Below, one piece after another: positions 1-12,659 of a stretch of 64,000 nucleotides of DNA. A program made the translations under genes and the position numbers. The DNA is from Peromyscus leucopus. Its lineage: Eukaryota; Chordata; Mammalia; Rodentia; Cricetidae. The notes beneath the pieces are model-generated. The model searched no databases, had not been told where the DNA came from, and saw only the letters and a program-made list of their open reading frames with translations. The stretch covers positions 4,603,078 through 4,667,077 of the forward strand of contig NC_051082.1 in the NCBI RefSeq assembly GCF_004664715.2. Reading direction: 5' to 3'. Position 1 is the stretch's first letter, and each line of letters opens with the position of its first letter.

Positions 1-296
1 CATGCTCTATGAAAACCAAAAGAGAACATTCACGGACCCCCAAACAAACCCTGGGATGTTGAAAATGTAAGCTATGTAGGCCAAAATGAATAACTTTGCT
101 TCGTGGATGGTTAGGAGAGAAGAAGGTTGAGGGTGCCGCCCAGAAGATAGAAGAAAAGGGAAGAGAAGAAAATGAATAACCTCATGGGCTAGCTGTAGAA
201 CTCAACAAAATATGTAATGTAGTGGGCTAGCCTCTGAACTTCAACATCCAAACTTCAGGATATAATAGGGAGGAATAAGACGTAAGGAGATAACTG

Positions 297-478
297 GGCG
301 GTGGTGGTGCAGCCTTTAATCCCAGCACTTGGGAAGCAGAGCCAGGTGGATCTCTGTGAATTCAAGGCCAGCCTGGGCTACAGAGCGAGTTCCAGGACAG
401 GTTCCAAAACTACACAGAGAAACCCTGTCTCAAAAAAAACAAAAAAAAAAAACAAAAAAAAAACAAAACAAAAAAAGA
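297..478 (+). repeat. B1 SINE
   Basis: A full-length sense B1 runs from a GGCGGTGGTGGTGCAGCC-type start, through 'tttaatcccagcac' and 'ccaaaactacacagagaaacc', to an A-rich tail. The 'ccaaaactacacagag' segment is the form I associate with cricetid rodents. Confidence 0.9.
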
Positions 479-1059
479 GGTAAGGAGATGTTTGAAGATA
501 GAGTTCAGTGTGTTAATTTTTGGTTTATAGAAGGTGGGCTTTGGGGGTCTATCTCAGAGTCCTACCGTAGCATGTGAGGCTCAGGTCCCATTCCTGGCAC
601 CGTGAAGAAACAAGACACCAGATAGAGAGAACTGGCAAGTCCGCAGCCTGACTGACAGAAACAGACATGTTTGTGCACACCATGACATCATCAAATACAG
701 GGATCATGTAAACTTCCAAATGTGGAAAAAGGAGGCCACTGACCAAAGGTCAAAGATTAAAACCCACCAACCAAAAAACCAAACAAACAAACAAACAAAC
801 CAAACAGCAAGAAAAAAACCACCCGGAGGCCCTGACACCACCACGGCCCAGGCTCCCCAGACTCCGGCGAAAGTTTTCCTTCCTACAGCTCAGCACAGAT
901 CAAATGATGGTGCTGAGCCCAAGGGCAGAAGGAAAACAGTTGCCCGACATGCAAAGCAGCCGAACCTTTACCCTCCCATCCACAGCTGTCTCAGAGAGCT
1001 CCTTGAGGCTCTCTTCCATGGGAACCATAGGGACTGTAGACCGAAATGTCTCCAGTCCT

Positions 1060-1385
1060 GCCTTGCCCAGCAGCCGCTTATAAAATAATCACTCAGAGGC
1101 TTCTATTAATTACGAACTGTATGGCCTATGACTTCAGCTTCTGGCTAACTAACTCTTTCATCATATATTAACCCATTCCTATTGAGCTCTATGTTGCCAC
1201 GTGGCCGTGGTGTGACCGGTCTGCTGACATCTGGTTGTTCCTTTGGTGGAGGTGGCTCACGTCTCCCTCGACTCCACCTTTTCCTCTCTGTATCTCACTT
1301 GGATTTCCTGCCTGGCTGTAAGCTTTCTTGCCATAGGCCAATACAGATTTATTTATTATCCAATGGGAGCCACACATGCTCACAG
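1060..1385. repeat. Dispersed repeat, family not identified (copy 1)
   Basis: This stretch shares a diverged but collinear series of landmarks with 42,880-43,145: 'cacagaggctt/cacagagactt', 'aactgtatggcc', 'ttaacccattcctat', 'gccacgtggc', and a region ending in 'ggccaat'. Two such copies 42 kb apart indicate an interspersed element. I cannot tell whether it is an LTR fragment or a LINE 3' end. Confidence 0.55.
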
Positions 1386-1857
1386 CATACAGAAAGACAC
1401 CCTACAACAGGGGACACCCAGGGAAAGCAGCAGTGACCACAGGAGAACATCTAGCATGTGGTCAGGCCCCTGGTGGTGGTGATCAGGAAGCCAAGGGGAC
1501 CCGGGAGTGAGGGGGTGTCAGTGGGTCGATGATGTCATCATTACACACTGCTGTTAAACACGCTGTCTTGTTGACGACCATGTGACGCTGTTAGTGGATA
1601 CGTGCCAGCAAAACAAGGGAGTGCTCTGAGAAAGAGGGAGCCCACCGGTCACCCCAAATTAGAATCTCAGCTCTGAGGAAAGGCAGAAGGAAAGACAGAC
1701 ATCCATGGTGCCAGTCAGGTGAAGGAAGAGGTAAGCCTCCATGAGGGATGGCCCTGAGGAGTCAGCCTCCTATCCGAGCATCTTTGAGGAGAGTGGGATG
1801 GACCAACAGGGAACACCAAGTGAAGGCTAAAACAACAACAACAAAAAAAAACCTGCC

Positions 1858-2030
1858 CCAGGCGGTGGTGGCACACACCTTTAATCCCAGTACTCCGGAG
1901 GCAGAGGCAGGTGAATCTCTGAGTTCGAGGCCAGCCTGGTCTACAGAGCGAGTTCCAGGACAGCCAGGGCTACACAGAGAAACCCTGTCTGAAAAAAACG
2001 AACAAAAACAACAACAAAAATCATTTGCTC
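1858..2030 (+). repeat. B1 SINE
   Basis: A sense B1 with 'ggcggtggtggcacacacc', 'tttaatcccagtac' and the murine-type 'ccagggctacacagag' segment, ending in a CAACAACAAA-rich tail. Its internal type differs from the element at 297-478, so at least two B1 subfamilies are present. Confidence 0.9.
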
Positions 2031-2218
2031 CAGAAAAAAATAAGGAACAAATGACCGTGGCGTCTCCCCGCCCTCATCTATGAAACCAGCAGGCTGACCG
2101 CAGCATCCGCTGTGCAGGAGACTGGAGAGGGGCCTGGACAGAGCAGCTGTGTGACGGCGAAGCCTCCTGTCTCGAGATGGGAAGGCCACAGGCGGCATCT
2201 CTGACGGACGGCTCAGGA

Positions 2219-2219
<1 letters not shown>

Positions 2220-2275
<56 letters not shown>

Positions 2276-2284
2276 CGTGCGCGC
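2220..2284. repeat. (GT)n microsatellite grading into (GC)n
   Basis: About 46 bases of GT repeats are followed by alternating GC. Such tracts can adopt left-handed DNA and are usually length-polymorphic. Confidence 0.95.
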
Positions 2285-2732
2285 CAAATGATGCTGCTTC
2301 AGTCAGCAAACAGCCTCCTCGTATGTGATGATCAGTTGGCGGTGATCTGACCCCTGCTCTGTGGGGTGGCCCAGGCCTCTAGGTCCCTGCTACTCATGAG
2401 GCTGATGGCTGATGCAGGAGGGTCTCAGTCCTGGGCTAGCGTGGGTGACATACTGTTCCAGAAAAGAGAGAGAGATTGCAGACCTCTGATGTGGCTTTCC
2501 TAAGTTGGGCGAGCGCGTGCTGGGATGTTCCCACCGTGTCAGTTAACTACACTTCACTCAGAAAGCATCTCTGCCATTCAGCAGCGGTGTCTGTGTGTAC
2601 AGGTGGTGTAGGACCTTGAAGATGTTCAATGCCAGAGTCTACAGCAATTTCCTTGCATGGGGGCTACGGAGGAGTGAGGCAGGGGCCTCCGCGGTATTGT
2701 GATGCGCTTTGTGTTTTAATTGTATGTATTTG

Positions 2733-2734
<2 letters not shown>

Positions 2735-2772
<38 letters not shown>
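2735..2772. repeat. (GT)n microsatellite
   Basis: A pure GT run of about 19 units lies roughly 120 bases upstream of the first visible Acacb exon. Confidence 0.95.
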
Positions 2773-2774
<2 letters not shown>

Positions 2775-2892
2775 GATGCATGTGCACACACTCTCTCTGG
2801 ACACTGGTTTTGCCCTCCTAGCCCCAGGCTCCAACCCTGCCCTGGAGGCTCCAGGCTTCCTCCTTCATGGCTCCTGTCTTTCCCCTGAGCAG

Positions 2893-3025
2893 GCCCAGCA
2901 TGTCTGGACTCCACCTGGTGAAGAGAGGCCGTGAACATAAAAAACTGGACCTGCACAGAGATTTCACCGTCGCGTCCCCAGCTGAGTTCGTCACCCGCTT
3001 TGGAGGCAATAGGGTCATTGAGAAG
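2893..3025 (+). CDS. Acacb: Acacb exon with the AMPK phosphorylation site (visible exon 1)
   Basis: Acceptor 'gagcag' and donor 'gtgagt' bracket 133 bases that begin at the third base of an Arg codon and end in phase 0. The product reads [17 protein letters not shown], then [11 protein letters not shown] and RVIEK. The Ser before Gly in SMSGLHLVK matches the AMPK target numbered Ser222 in human ACC2 (Ser79 in rat ACC1), whose phosphorylation inactivates the enzyme. [14 protein letters not shown] is the ACC2 form; ACC1 has KQGRDRKKIDSQRD. This exon leads into the biotin carboxylase domain. Confidence 0.95.
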
Positions 3026-3047
3026 GTGAGTCCTGTGGGCTGCCAGT

Positions 3048-3078
<31 letters not shown>

Positions 3079-5634
3079 GGGGGGGGGGTGTGTGTGTGTG
3101 GTGGGGGGTCATTGAGAAGGTGCAGATGAGTCCTGTGGGCTGCTGGGGGTGGCCCCTTTCCTTGGTTGGAGGCCCAGTGTCAGACTCTTCCTTCACACTT
3201 CAGAGGGAGGGTAAGCCACCGCTTGGGACACTTGCTTGACTTCGGGAACTTTTCATCCCTTCTCCCAAGCATGGGTGCATTACCCCATTCCTGAGAAGGA
3301 GAGACTGAGGCCCTGGGCTTGGTCAGGAGGTTCCTGGGTGTTATATTGCAGGTGTGGATTCACGTGGGTCCGTGGAAAGAAGACCCAGAGGCACACACCT
3401 AAGGATGACTTTTAGCCTTTCCAGCTGCAGGGGATCAGTCTCTCTGGACTGACTCACTGTCCCTGAGCAAAGGGCCTTTTATTGTTATCCAATTCACACC
3501 TTTAGCAAGTCAATTTCTGTATACCAAAACCTCTAATCCAAGCTCCCCAAAGAGACAGTTCCAAATGCAAATTCTCAGTTAAGGGAATACCTCGGTTTTC
3601 CGGTACTCCCCCAACCAAGTTTTGCATAGGCTTTGCACCTTTGGAAGCTCTCAGACAAGATTCACACATTTCAAAGGGAAGGTACTGGAGACATAAGGTA
3701 GCAGTCACAAAAGGCAGGTTAAAGCCAGGTGCTAACACTCTGGAGTCAAACCAGCTGCAGATCTGCAGGAACTCTCCCTGCATCTGGGTGCTCTGGGAGG
3801 TGTGTGGCTGCTTCCTGGGCAGGTGTTAGGAAAAGTATAGACTCCTCGCCCCCCCCCCCCCCTGAGATTAGGCTTCCTAGAGGATAGGAGACCAGGCTCT
3901 ATAGTGACATCATAAATGGGCTGCAGCAGAGCGAATGTTGCCATGTGTGATGTGTATTGTGACCCTAATTAGTCTTATTAGTTAAAACCAGGAGTCAGAT
4001 ACTGGGGTGATAACCTGAAAGATCAGAGAAGCAGAGCAGCAGCCACTAGAGATTTCTTACCTCTGTGAATCCTCAGACCCAATGGGGGCTGAGATCCTGT
4101 CTCCACCTCCTGATTGTGCTGGGATCAAAGGTGTGAGCCTCCCGAGTGCTAAGATCAAAGGTGTGAGCCTCTCAAGTTCTGGGATCCAAGGTCTGAGCCT
4201 CCCAAGTACTGGGATCAAAAGTGTGAGCCTCCAAGTACTGGGATCAAAGTGACTAAGCTGGATCAAAGTGTGAGCCTCCCAAGTTCTGGGATCCAAGGTC
4301 TGAGCCTCACAAGTTCTGGGATCAAAGGTGTGAGCCACTACCTGGCCTCTATGGTTAACTAGTGACTAGCTCTGCCCTCTAGTCTCCAGGCAAGCTTTAT
4401 TTGTCAGAATACAAACAAAATGTCATACAACAGTGATGTTTCACCTGGTCCCTACTCCTTCTCACAAAGCAGGTTCATACCATATGGTTATTCTTGTTAC
4501 GTTCGTCACAAGCTTTGATCCAGAGGTGGGGCACTGGCTGTCCAAGGTCATAGCTTAGTAAGTGAAGCTGAGGTTCATCACTTTACAAATAAGGAGAGTG
4601 AGGCACTGAGAGGAGAGAAAGCTGAACCTGACTAGCTGGTTCCTCCATCTTGCTCCAAACACTCAGATCTAGAGTCTCTTGGGAAAGATCTAGAAATGAC
4701 ATTTATTTTTTTGAGACAGGGTTTTGTGTATCCCAGGTTGCTCTCAAACCCCAAGGATGAACTTGAAATTCTGATGATCCCGCCTCCGCCTCCCAAGTGT
4801 GTGCCGAGATACCCAGTCTGTGCAGCACTGGCCATTGAACCCAGGCTCTGGGCATGCACGGCAGCAGCAACTCTGCTCACTGATTTATACCCTCCATCCC
4901 TCATTCGTAGACACTGCATTTTGGACTCACTGGGAGGCTTATTTTGCAGCCAGCCCCACTGCGGCTGGTGTTGCATTCTCAGAGTGTCTCGGCTAGCCTC
5001 AGGTGGCCTCACTGCGGCTGGTGTTGCATTCTCAGTGTCTCGGCTAGCCTCAGGTAGCCTTCACCCAGAGCTCTTTCATTTTCAGACTTAGTAGCTGACA
5101 GCAGCTTGCCCTCAGTGCTGGAGTCTCATGGGAGTCGTCTGGGGATGAGAGCTGAAAGCTGCGCGCCCCACGGGGCTCCCAGAGTGTGCCCTCTCCTACC
5201 ACCCCCAGCCCTTCCCTCAGGACCGAGCCTTGCTTTAGCAATGAGAAAGCCACAGCTCAGGTGTCCTCATTCCTTCCTCGGTGATGTCCCCACAGGGTTA
5301 GCGGGCTGTGCAGCTGAGTCGGGAGTCTTGGCCAAAGCCTTGGCAAGTCACAGGTGTGAGCTTACTATGAGACAGATGCCATCGCATCCCAAATCTCCGA
5401 GGATGCTGGCCCTCAGCAGCATGGCTAGGACTGTGTAGAGGTGGAAAAGAACACAGGACGGAACTGCTCCATAAGCCAGAGCTTGAGATCACAGATCTAA
5501 TTGCTTTTTAAATTTTGTATTATTTATTTATTTTGAGACAGGGTCTTATTATGTAGTCATGCTATCCATGACCTTGAAATTCTTCTCCTTCAGCTTCTAG
5601 ACCATTGGGATTATAGGCATATGACTGGATTCTG

Positions 5635-5678
<44 letters not shown>

Positions 5679-6294
5679 AGACAGGGTCTCTCTGGGTTGC
5701 CCTGGCTATCCTGGAACTCACTCTGTAGACCAGGCTGGCCTCAAACTCACAGAAGTCTGTCTGCCTCTGCCTCCTGAGTGCTGGGATTAAAGGTGTGAAT
5801 TATGCCTGGCTCGAGTGATTTATGTATTTTTATTTCATGTGTATGAGGGTTTAGTCTGCCTGAGTATGTGTATATGTACCATGTGTATGCAGTTTGCACA
5901 GAGACCAGAAGAGGGCAGTAGATCCCAGGGACCTGGTTATATAAGAGCTGCCTCATGGGTGCTGAGAATTGAACCTGGGTCCTCTGAAAGAGCAGCCAGT
6001 GCCTTTAACCATTGAGCCATCTCTCTAGGACTGAGACATTCTGATTAATTAATTGTCCTTCTTTAGTGCTGGAGGATCAAACTTCATGCTAGGTAAATGC
6101 TGTACCCCTGAGCTGTGCCCTCAGCCCCATATATTAGGTGTGTGTATGTATGGTTATTGTTAAAGGTTGTTTTTGTGAGACCATCATACACAGCTCTGCT
6201 TCCTCCCACATCACTCCCTCCCCTCCATCCCTGCCTCCAGCTCTTCTTGTATCCCCCTCTCCCAAATTTATGACCTCTTCTTTAATGATTATTG

Positions 6295-6342
<48 letters not shown>

Positions 6343-6745
6343 TCTACTGAGTCCATTTAGTGTTGCTCATATGTATAGGTTTCCTGCGTGACCACTTGGA
6401 ACTGGACAACTGATGCAGGAAGGCACTCACCCCTGGAGAACACCGATTCTCCCCCTCACAGCAGCCATTGGCTACCTGTAGCTCTTCATCTAGGGACAGG
6501 GCCTTGCGAATCCCCTGCCCTGCCTCATCCCTGTCTCACAGCAGGCGTTTGGTCCTCTGGCTCTTCCAAGATGTGTCCTGAGCTTTAGATGGAGGGGTTG
6601 AATTACAGCTGGGCCCACACAGACATTTCTCATCTGCACGGTGACCAGTTGTGGATGTCTGTACAGGTCTCCACTTGTTGCAAAAGAGTCGTCTTTGATG
6701 AGGGTATAAGAGCTACAGTTACCTGGCCAGGCTGGTGCACAGACT

Positions 6746-6793
<48 letters not shown>

Positions 6794-9700
6794 TTATTTA
6801 TTGAGACAGGATCTCATGATGTAGCCTTGACTAGCCTGGATCTCGCTCTATAGACCAGGTTAGCCTTGAACTCACAGAGCTCCTCCTGTCTCTGCCTTCT
6901 GAGTGCTGGGAGGATCATTTTTTTAAAAACCAAATCTGAGCCTTGTAGTTGGAGAGGTCTGGATTTGAGTCTGTGCTCTGACACATCTGGCTGTGTGACC
7001 CTGAGGAAGTGTCTTAGCTCCTCTGAGTTTTAGTGTCTTTTTAAGTCTCCAGATAGGGCAATGGTAAAACTCCCTTCAGAGGGCGGATGGGAGGGGGAAG
7101 TGAGACACTCGTCACTGCAGCCTGGCGTGGACTGAGCACCTGGAGACGTCAGCGGGAATGACCCCTGTCCACCCGGGCACCCTCGCCATCCCAGTCCGTC
7201 CTCCTGCTCACCCACCCGCTCCCTCCGTCCTCCCTGTGTGTGAGCACCAGCTGTGTGGGACCGTGTCGGGTGCTCCGGGTTCCCTGTGCCGGTGGCCCTA
7301 AGGTCCTGGCTCTTCCCTGGTGTCCCCGTCAGGTCCTCATCGCCAACAACGGCATCGCTGCGGTCAAGTGTATGCGCTCCATCCGCCGCTGGGCCTATGA
7401 GATGTTCCGTAACGAACGTGCCATCCGCTTTGTGGTCATGGTGACCCCTGAGGACCTTAAGGCCAACGCAGGTACCTGAACCCCAGGCCATGGCCATCTC
7501 TGTCTGCCCTCCCCTCCCGCACCCCGCTCAGGCAGGTCCATCCTGGGCCTCAGAGCTGTAGGATCTCCTTCACTAGCTCATGGATGTTTTTTTGTTTTTG
7601 TTTTTGTTCTTTTTTGTTTTGTTTTGATTTTGATTTTGAGACAGGGTTTCTCTGTGTAGCCCTGGCTGTCCTGGAACTCACTCTGTAGACCAGAACTCTC
7701 TGGCCTCGAACTCACAGAGACCTGCCTGCCTCTGCCTCCCGAGTGCTGGGATTAAAGTGGTGCGCCACCACCGCCCGGCTGATCTTCTTCCGTTTTTGTG
7801 CACGTCAACCATTGTCGCCATGGGCTCCTCGTGGGAAGAATGTGTCACACACCTCACTGTTCTGTGTGTGACCTGTCTGTCCCTGGTTCTCCCCTCACTT
7901 TCTCTGGTTTAACTGCAGAGTACATCAAAATGGCGGACCAGTACGTTCCTGTCCCAGGAGGGCCCAATAACAACAACTACGCCAACGTGGAGCTGATCGT
8001 AGACATTGCTAAGAGAATCCCTGTGCAGGTGATGGGTTTGCGGCTCTCAAAGGTGGCCACAGGGGGTGGCGACGGTGATGCCCCTTTTTACAGTTCGTGG
8101 TGGCCTGATGGGACACAGCCGAGTGTTGGGTGCCATGGCAGGCAGGGGCTTGGAGGATCTCTGTTCACCGCTCTCTGTGTTTGCAGGCCGTGTGGGCTGG
8201 CTGGGGCCATGCGTCGGAAAACCCCAAACTTCCAGAGCTGCTGTGCAAGCATGAGATTGCTTTCCTAGGTAGCGTGTGCCCCCTGACAGATGCGTGGGGG
8301 TTGGGGGTGCCAGGTCAGGCTCTCCTCCTCAGGCTGTTCTTCACAGTGGAGATCGCTTGGCTTCCTTGTGAAGGGCAGGGGTGGGAGGCCGTGAGTGAGT
8401 GGGCCCGGCTATGGCAGCAGGACCCGCTGCCTTGGTTATTGCAATGGGGTGATGCTGTGGCCAGCAATGCCCTCTGCTAGTGTTTCTGTTGGTGTGAAGG
8501 TACCAGCCAAGCAGGCCCGGGGCTCACATTTCTGAGAAGGCCTTATCTCTGGGCTGCTTTTTTCACGACCAAAGCCCCTTACTTTTTGTTGGTAAGATGG
8601 TACTTTGTCTGATGGCATCTGTGGGTATCAGGATTTTTATTTGTGGATGTGGTGGTCATCTCTGTATGCACACAGGCAGGCCCTCTGACCTCAGGACACC
8701 CACAGACACCGATGCCCCTTCTGTGAAAAGGCATGGTCTTTACATATGCTGTATGTTTGAGTTATCTCCAGGCTCCTTACAACCTGGTTCATCGACCATG
8801 CTGGGTTCCATAATATTAATTAGGTAATCAAGACAAGGAAAAAGTCTGTGAAAATTCAGTACAGATGCAATTAAAAATCTTTCCTGTCTGTGGTCATTGT
8901 GTACTCCATGCTGGATTTGGAGTGGAGCAGAGCTGAGTGTCCCATCCAAGATAAAGAACTCGGTGAGGGGTGCTGGTCACACAAGACCGAGAGCTAACCG
9001 GCTCTGCCTCTCTGCAGCTGACCCTCTTCTGCTCCCCTTTCCCGACCCTCAGGTCCCCCCAGTGAGGCCATGTGGGCCCTGGGAGATAAGATCGCCTCCA
9101 CCATCGTAGCCCAGACGTTGCAGATCCCAACCCTGCCCTGGAGCGGAAGCGGTAAGGGAGCCAGACCTGAAAAATTTAGACCAGATAAGAATGTGACTTC
9201 ACTGTAGCGGACTTAGAAAATGTGAGAGGTGTGAAAATGGGAACGCTTGTGGTGTCTCATGTCTGTAATCCCAGCACTGGGAGGCTGGGACTGCACACAG
9301 TTCAGGCCGTCTAGGCTACAGTGTGAGACCCTGGTTCAAAAACACCACCACCACCACTACACACACCAACACACACAACACACACACACACACCACACCA
9401 ACACACATGCACACACACACACACCAACAGACACATACCAATACACATGCACACACACACCAACACACATGCACACACACCAACACACATGTACATACAC
9501 ACACCAATACACATACACACACACACACCAACACACACATACACACCAACACACACACACCACCAGACACACACCAACACACATGCACACACACCAACAC
9601 ACATGTACATACACACACCAATACACATGCACACACACACCACACAGCACACACACACACCAACACACACACACCAACACACACACACACTAGCACACAT

Positions 9701-12614
9701 ACATACACACACACAAGAAAAAGAAAGAAGAGCCCCTCATGATCCAGTGTTGAGCACTAACTGGGTGTCTTTCTCGGCTGTTTTCTAGGCAAAGCCTTTA
9801 AAAACCAGATGTGAGCTGGGGAGGGGGTTCAGCAAGTTTAAGCACTTGCTGCCCAAGCCTGACACCCCTGAACTAGATCCCCAGAACCCCCAGAAAGCAG
9901 CATGTGATGGTGCACACTGTAACCTCAGCACGCCTGTGTGGAGTGGGAAATGGAGACAGAATTGTCTGGAAGCTCGAGGGCCAGCTAGCCTGGGGTACAC
10001 CGTGGCAGGAACAGTGTGGGAGGCCCTCCCTCGGGAAGGTGGGCAGAGAGAAACTTGACCTCTACAGGCAGTCTGTGGCATGTACCATGTACACACCCAC
10101 ACTCACATTACATACAGACACACAGACACAGACATGCACACACACACATTCGCTTAGATACACACGGACACACACATATTCACACACAAACAAAGCCATG
10201 CACACATTTCACATACATACAGACATACACTCACATTTCACAGACACACATAGACACAGACATGCATACACACACAGATGCACACATACATCACATACAT
10301 GCAGACACACAAACATGCACACGCACACAGTCACACACAGACAGGTACACACATTCACACCAACGAATAGTAAACAAAATTAAAAACTAAAAAGATGTTA
10401 AGTTGACTACTTTGTAATTTCTTTTGCAACCATGGCCATCTTTCTGTCCCAGTAAATAGACTTCCTGCCATTTAAGATGCCCGTGTGCTGTCACTTTTCT
10501 GTCTGTGGTCCTGGGAATGGAACCCAGGGCCTTGCACACAGGTGACACACTCTGCTCCCGAGCTTCTTCCTGACGCTTTTGTGTTGGTTTTGAGATGATC
10601 TCTAGGTCTCTTAGGTTGCCCTAGAACTAATCATCATCCTCCTGCTTCAGCCTCCGGGTCGCTGGGGCCACAGGCGTGTGCCCCACACTGGAGCCTGTGC
10701 CGGACTTTGTCGTGTGGATATACTGTGATCTCCTGCAGTTTTACAGCTTAGGCCATTTCTTCATTTGTTCTGCAACTTAAAACCAGTCAGAGGAAATGGG
10801 GCTTTGACAGCCCTCCAGCTAAATATATGTGATTTTAATCATCTTTGGGTAAAAGCCCCAAAGTAGAACTAGGGCAGATTAAAAAAACAAAAGGAAAAAC
10901 ATGTCAAGGTTTTCCTATTTCGTGCAACTTTTTTTTCCTATAAAGACTGAAAATGTTCCAGTTTGGGAAATGTATTTGTTTAATCTTTGCATGGTTTAGG
11001 AAAGCAGTGATCCCTGAGAAAAAGAGAGACTCCCTAGGGTAGATAGGGGTCGCTTTCTAGATTCAGGTTCATATTGCTCTGTGTGTTTCTTTTTAAAGAT
11101 CTTAAAAATTATTATTTGTCTGTGGTGTGTGTGTGTGTGTGTGTATGTGGTGTGTGTGTATGTGTATGTCTAGTATGTATGTGTGTATATATCTCTGTGT
11201 GTGTGTGTGTGTGTATGTGTATGTCTAGTACACATGTGTGTATATGTGTGTGTGGTGTGTGTGTATGCATGTGGTGTGTGTATGTGTGCACCATGTATGT
11301 GCGATGCCTCCGGAGGCCAGAAGAGGCTGTCGGACCCTTTGGAGCTGGAATTAGCGGCTGCTGTGGGCTGCCCGACTCCGGTGCTGGGAAGAGATCTTCC
11401 GGAAGAGCCGAGAGCGCTGGTGACCGCTGAACGCTCTCCAGCCCTTGCATATGTCCCTTAAGCTTTGATTCCCATTCAGGATCCTGAAACACGTAGGTGT
11501 GGCTGCCGGGCTGTGCTCCTGCGGTCCTCAGGAGAACACAACTCTTTGTCCCCTTCAGGTCTCACCGTGGAGTGGACGGAGGACAGCAGGCACCAGGGTA
11601 AATGCATCAGCGTCCCAGAAGACGTCTACGAACGAGGCTGTGTGAAAGACGTGGAGGAAGGCTTGGAGGTAGCGGCAGAGTGCGCAGGGCCAGCGTGGTG
11701 ACCACGGGCCAGCGTGACACCGCCTACACCCACCCTGCTGTTGGACTTGTCCCATTTAAAGGGCCTGTTTGTCTTCCTCCCTCAGGCGGCAGAGAAAGTT
11801 GGGTTTCCACTCATGATCAAAGCCTCCGAAGGCGGCGGAGGAAAAGGCATCCGCAAGGCTGAGAGTGCAGAGGACTTCCCGATGCTCTTCAGACAAGTGC
11901 GTGCTCTCGCCTGGGCCCTTCCCTGCCTCGGCCTCAGTCCAGTCGTTAGCAATACCCTCCTAAGTGGGGACAGCATGTGCAGGAGCTGGGTCTATAGAGC
12001 TGGGTTTTGTTGTTGGTTGTTTAAGTGTTGTGTGTGAGTGTCAGGTTGAGGGAGTGTCAGAGTTGTCTGTCCTCCACATGTTGGTGACAAGTGTTCATAT
12101 CGTTTTTGGCTGCTGCACATGCTAGGCTGGTTGGCCCATGAGTTTTCAGAGGTGACCCTGTCCCACGTCCCGTCTCTGTAGGTAGAAAGCTCACACACAC
12201 ACACTGCTATGTATTCAGGTTCTGGGGATTTGAACTCAGTTTTCTAGTGGTGCTGGGGTGGGAACCCAAGGGCTCACACTTCTAAACAAGTGCTCTCAGT
12301 GTGTGGCCACTGAGCCACACACCCATTCTGTGTTGTTCTTTGAAGCAAATGTGCACATCGTGGCTCCCAGAGGCCTGTGGCTCCTGCTGGCCTTTGCAGC
12401 ATCCCTTCAGATGGGCGGAGTCTTGCCTTAGGGGGGTCTCTGAAATGCTCACCTATTTGCCCACGGTATTTTGTAAATCTTATGGTTTGGGGTTTATGTT
12501 TTTAAGCGTCGGGATGTTCGGTTTCCCTGTGGGCGTGGCTTCTCCCTCTGTTATCACCGCCTTTCATCACAGTGCGTTCAGGACTTATACTACCAGGCTG
12601 CAGGCATGTAACAA

Positions 12615-12659
<45 letters not shown>

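Larger units (their letters stand above)
1..2892. other. Intron upstream of the first visible Acacb exon
   Basis: No coding exon is recognisable here. It holds a sense B1 at about 297-478, an unclassified interspersed repeat at about 1,060-1,385 that recurs at 42,880-43,145, a second sense B1 at about 1,858-2,030, and GT repeats at 2,220-2,284 and 2,735-2,772. The ACC2-specific N-terminal exons are not present, so they must lie to the left. No promoter or CpG island is visible. Confidence 0.75.
3026..7332 (+). other. Intron 1 of the visible Acacb exons
   Basis: I find no exon in this 4.3 kb. It contains the duplicated donor tract (to 3,150), a C run near 3,849, a 30-base minisatellite (4,087-4,340), a 52-base tandem duplication (4,957-5,060), an antisense B1 with a long T tract (5,638-5,812), an antisense B2-like element (5,815-6,035), CA repeats at 6,299 and 6,749, and a partial antisense B1 (about 6,797-6,915). 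Confidence 0.75.
9152..11558 (+). other. Intron between visible exons 5 and 6, CA-rich
   Basis: No exon found. It holds a degenerate sense B1 (about 9,245-9,345), a long CA-rich tract (9,345-9,716), a sense B2/B4-like element (about 9,812-10,080), a second CA-rich tract (10,084-10,360) and an antisense B3/B4-like element with GT repeats (about 11,095-11,445). The part at about 9,830-10,890 is repeated, inverted and degraded, at 39,700-41,480. Confidence 0.75.

Noticed and set aside
7030..7497. A 155-residue minus-strand open frame
   Set aside because: It is an antisense shadow of visible exon 2 and its flank, with no homology.
9247..9788. Long open frames rich in His/Thr or Cys/Val on both strands
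   Set aside because: They are translations of CA/GT repeats and have no codon bias, start context or homology.
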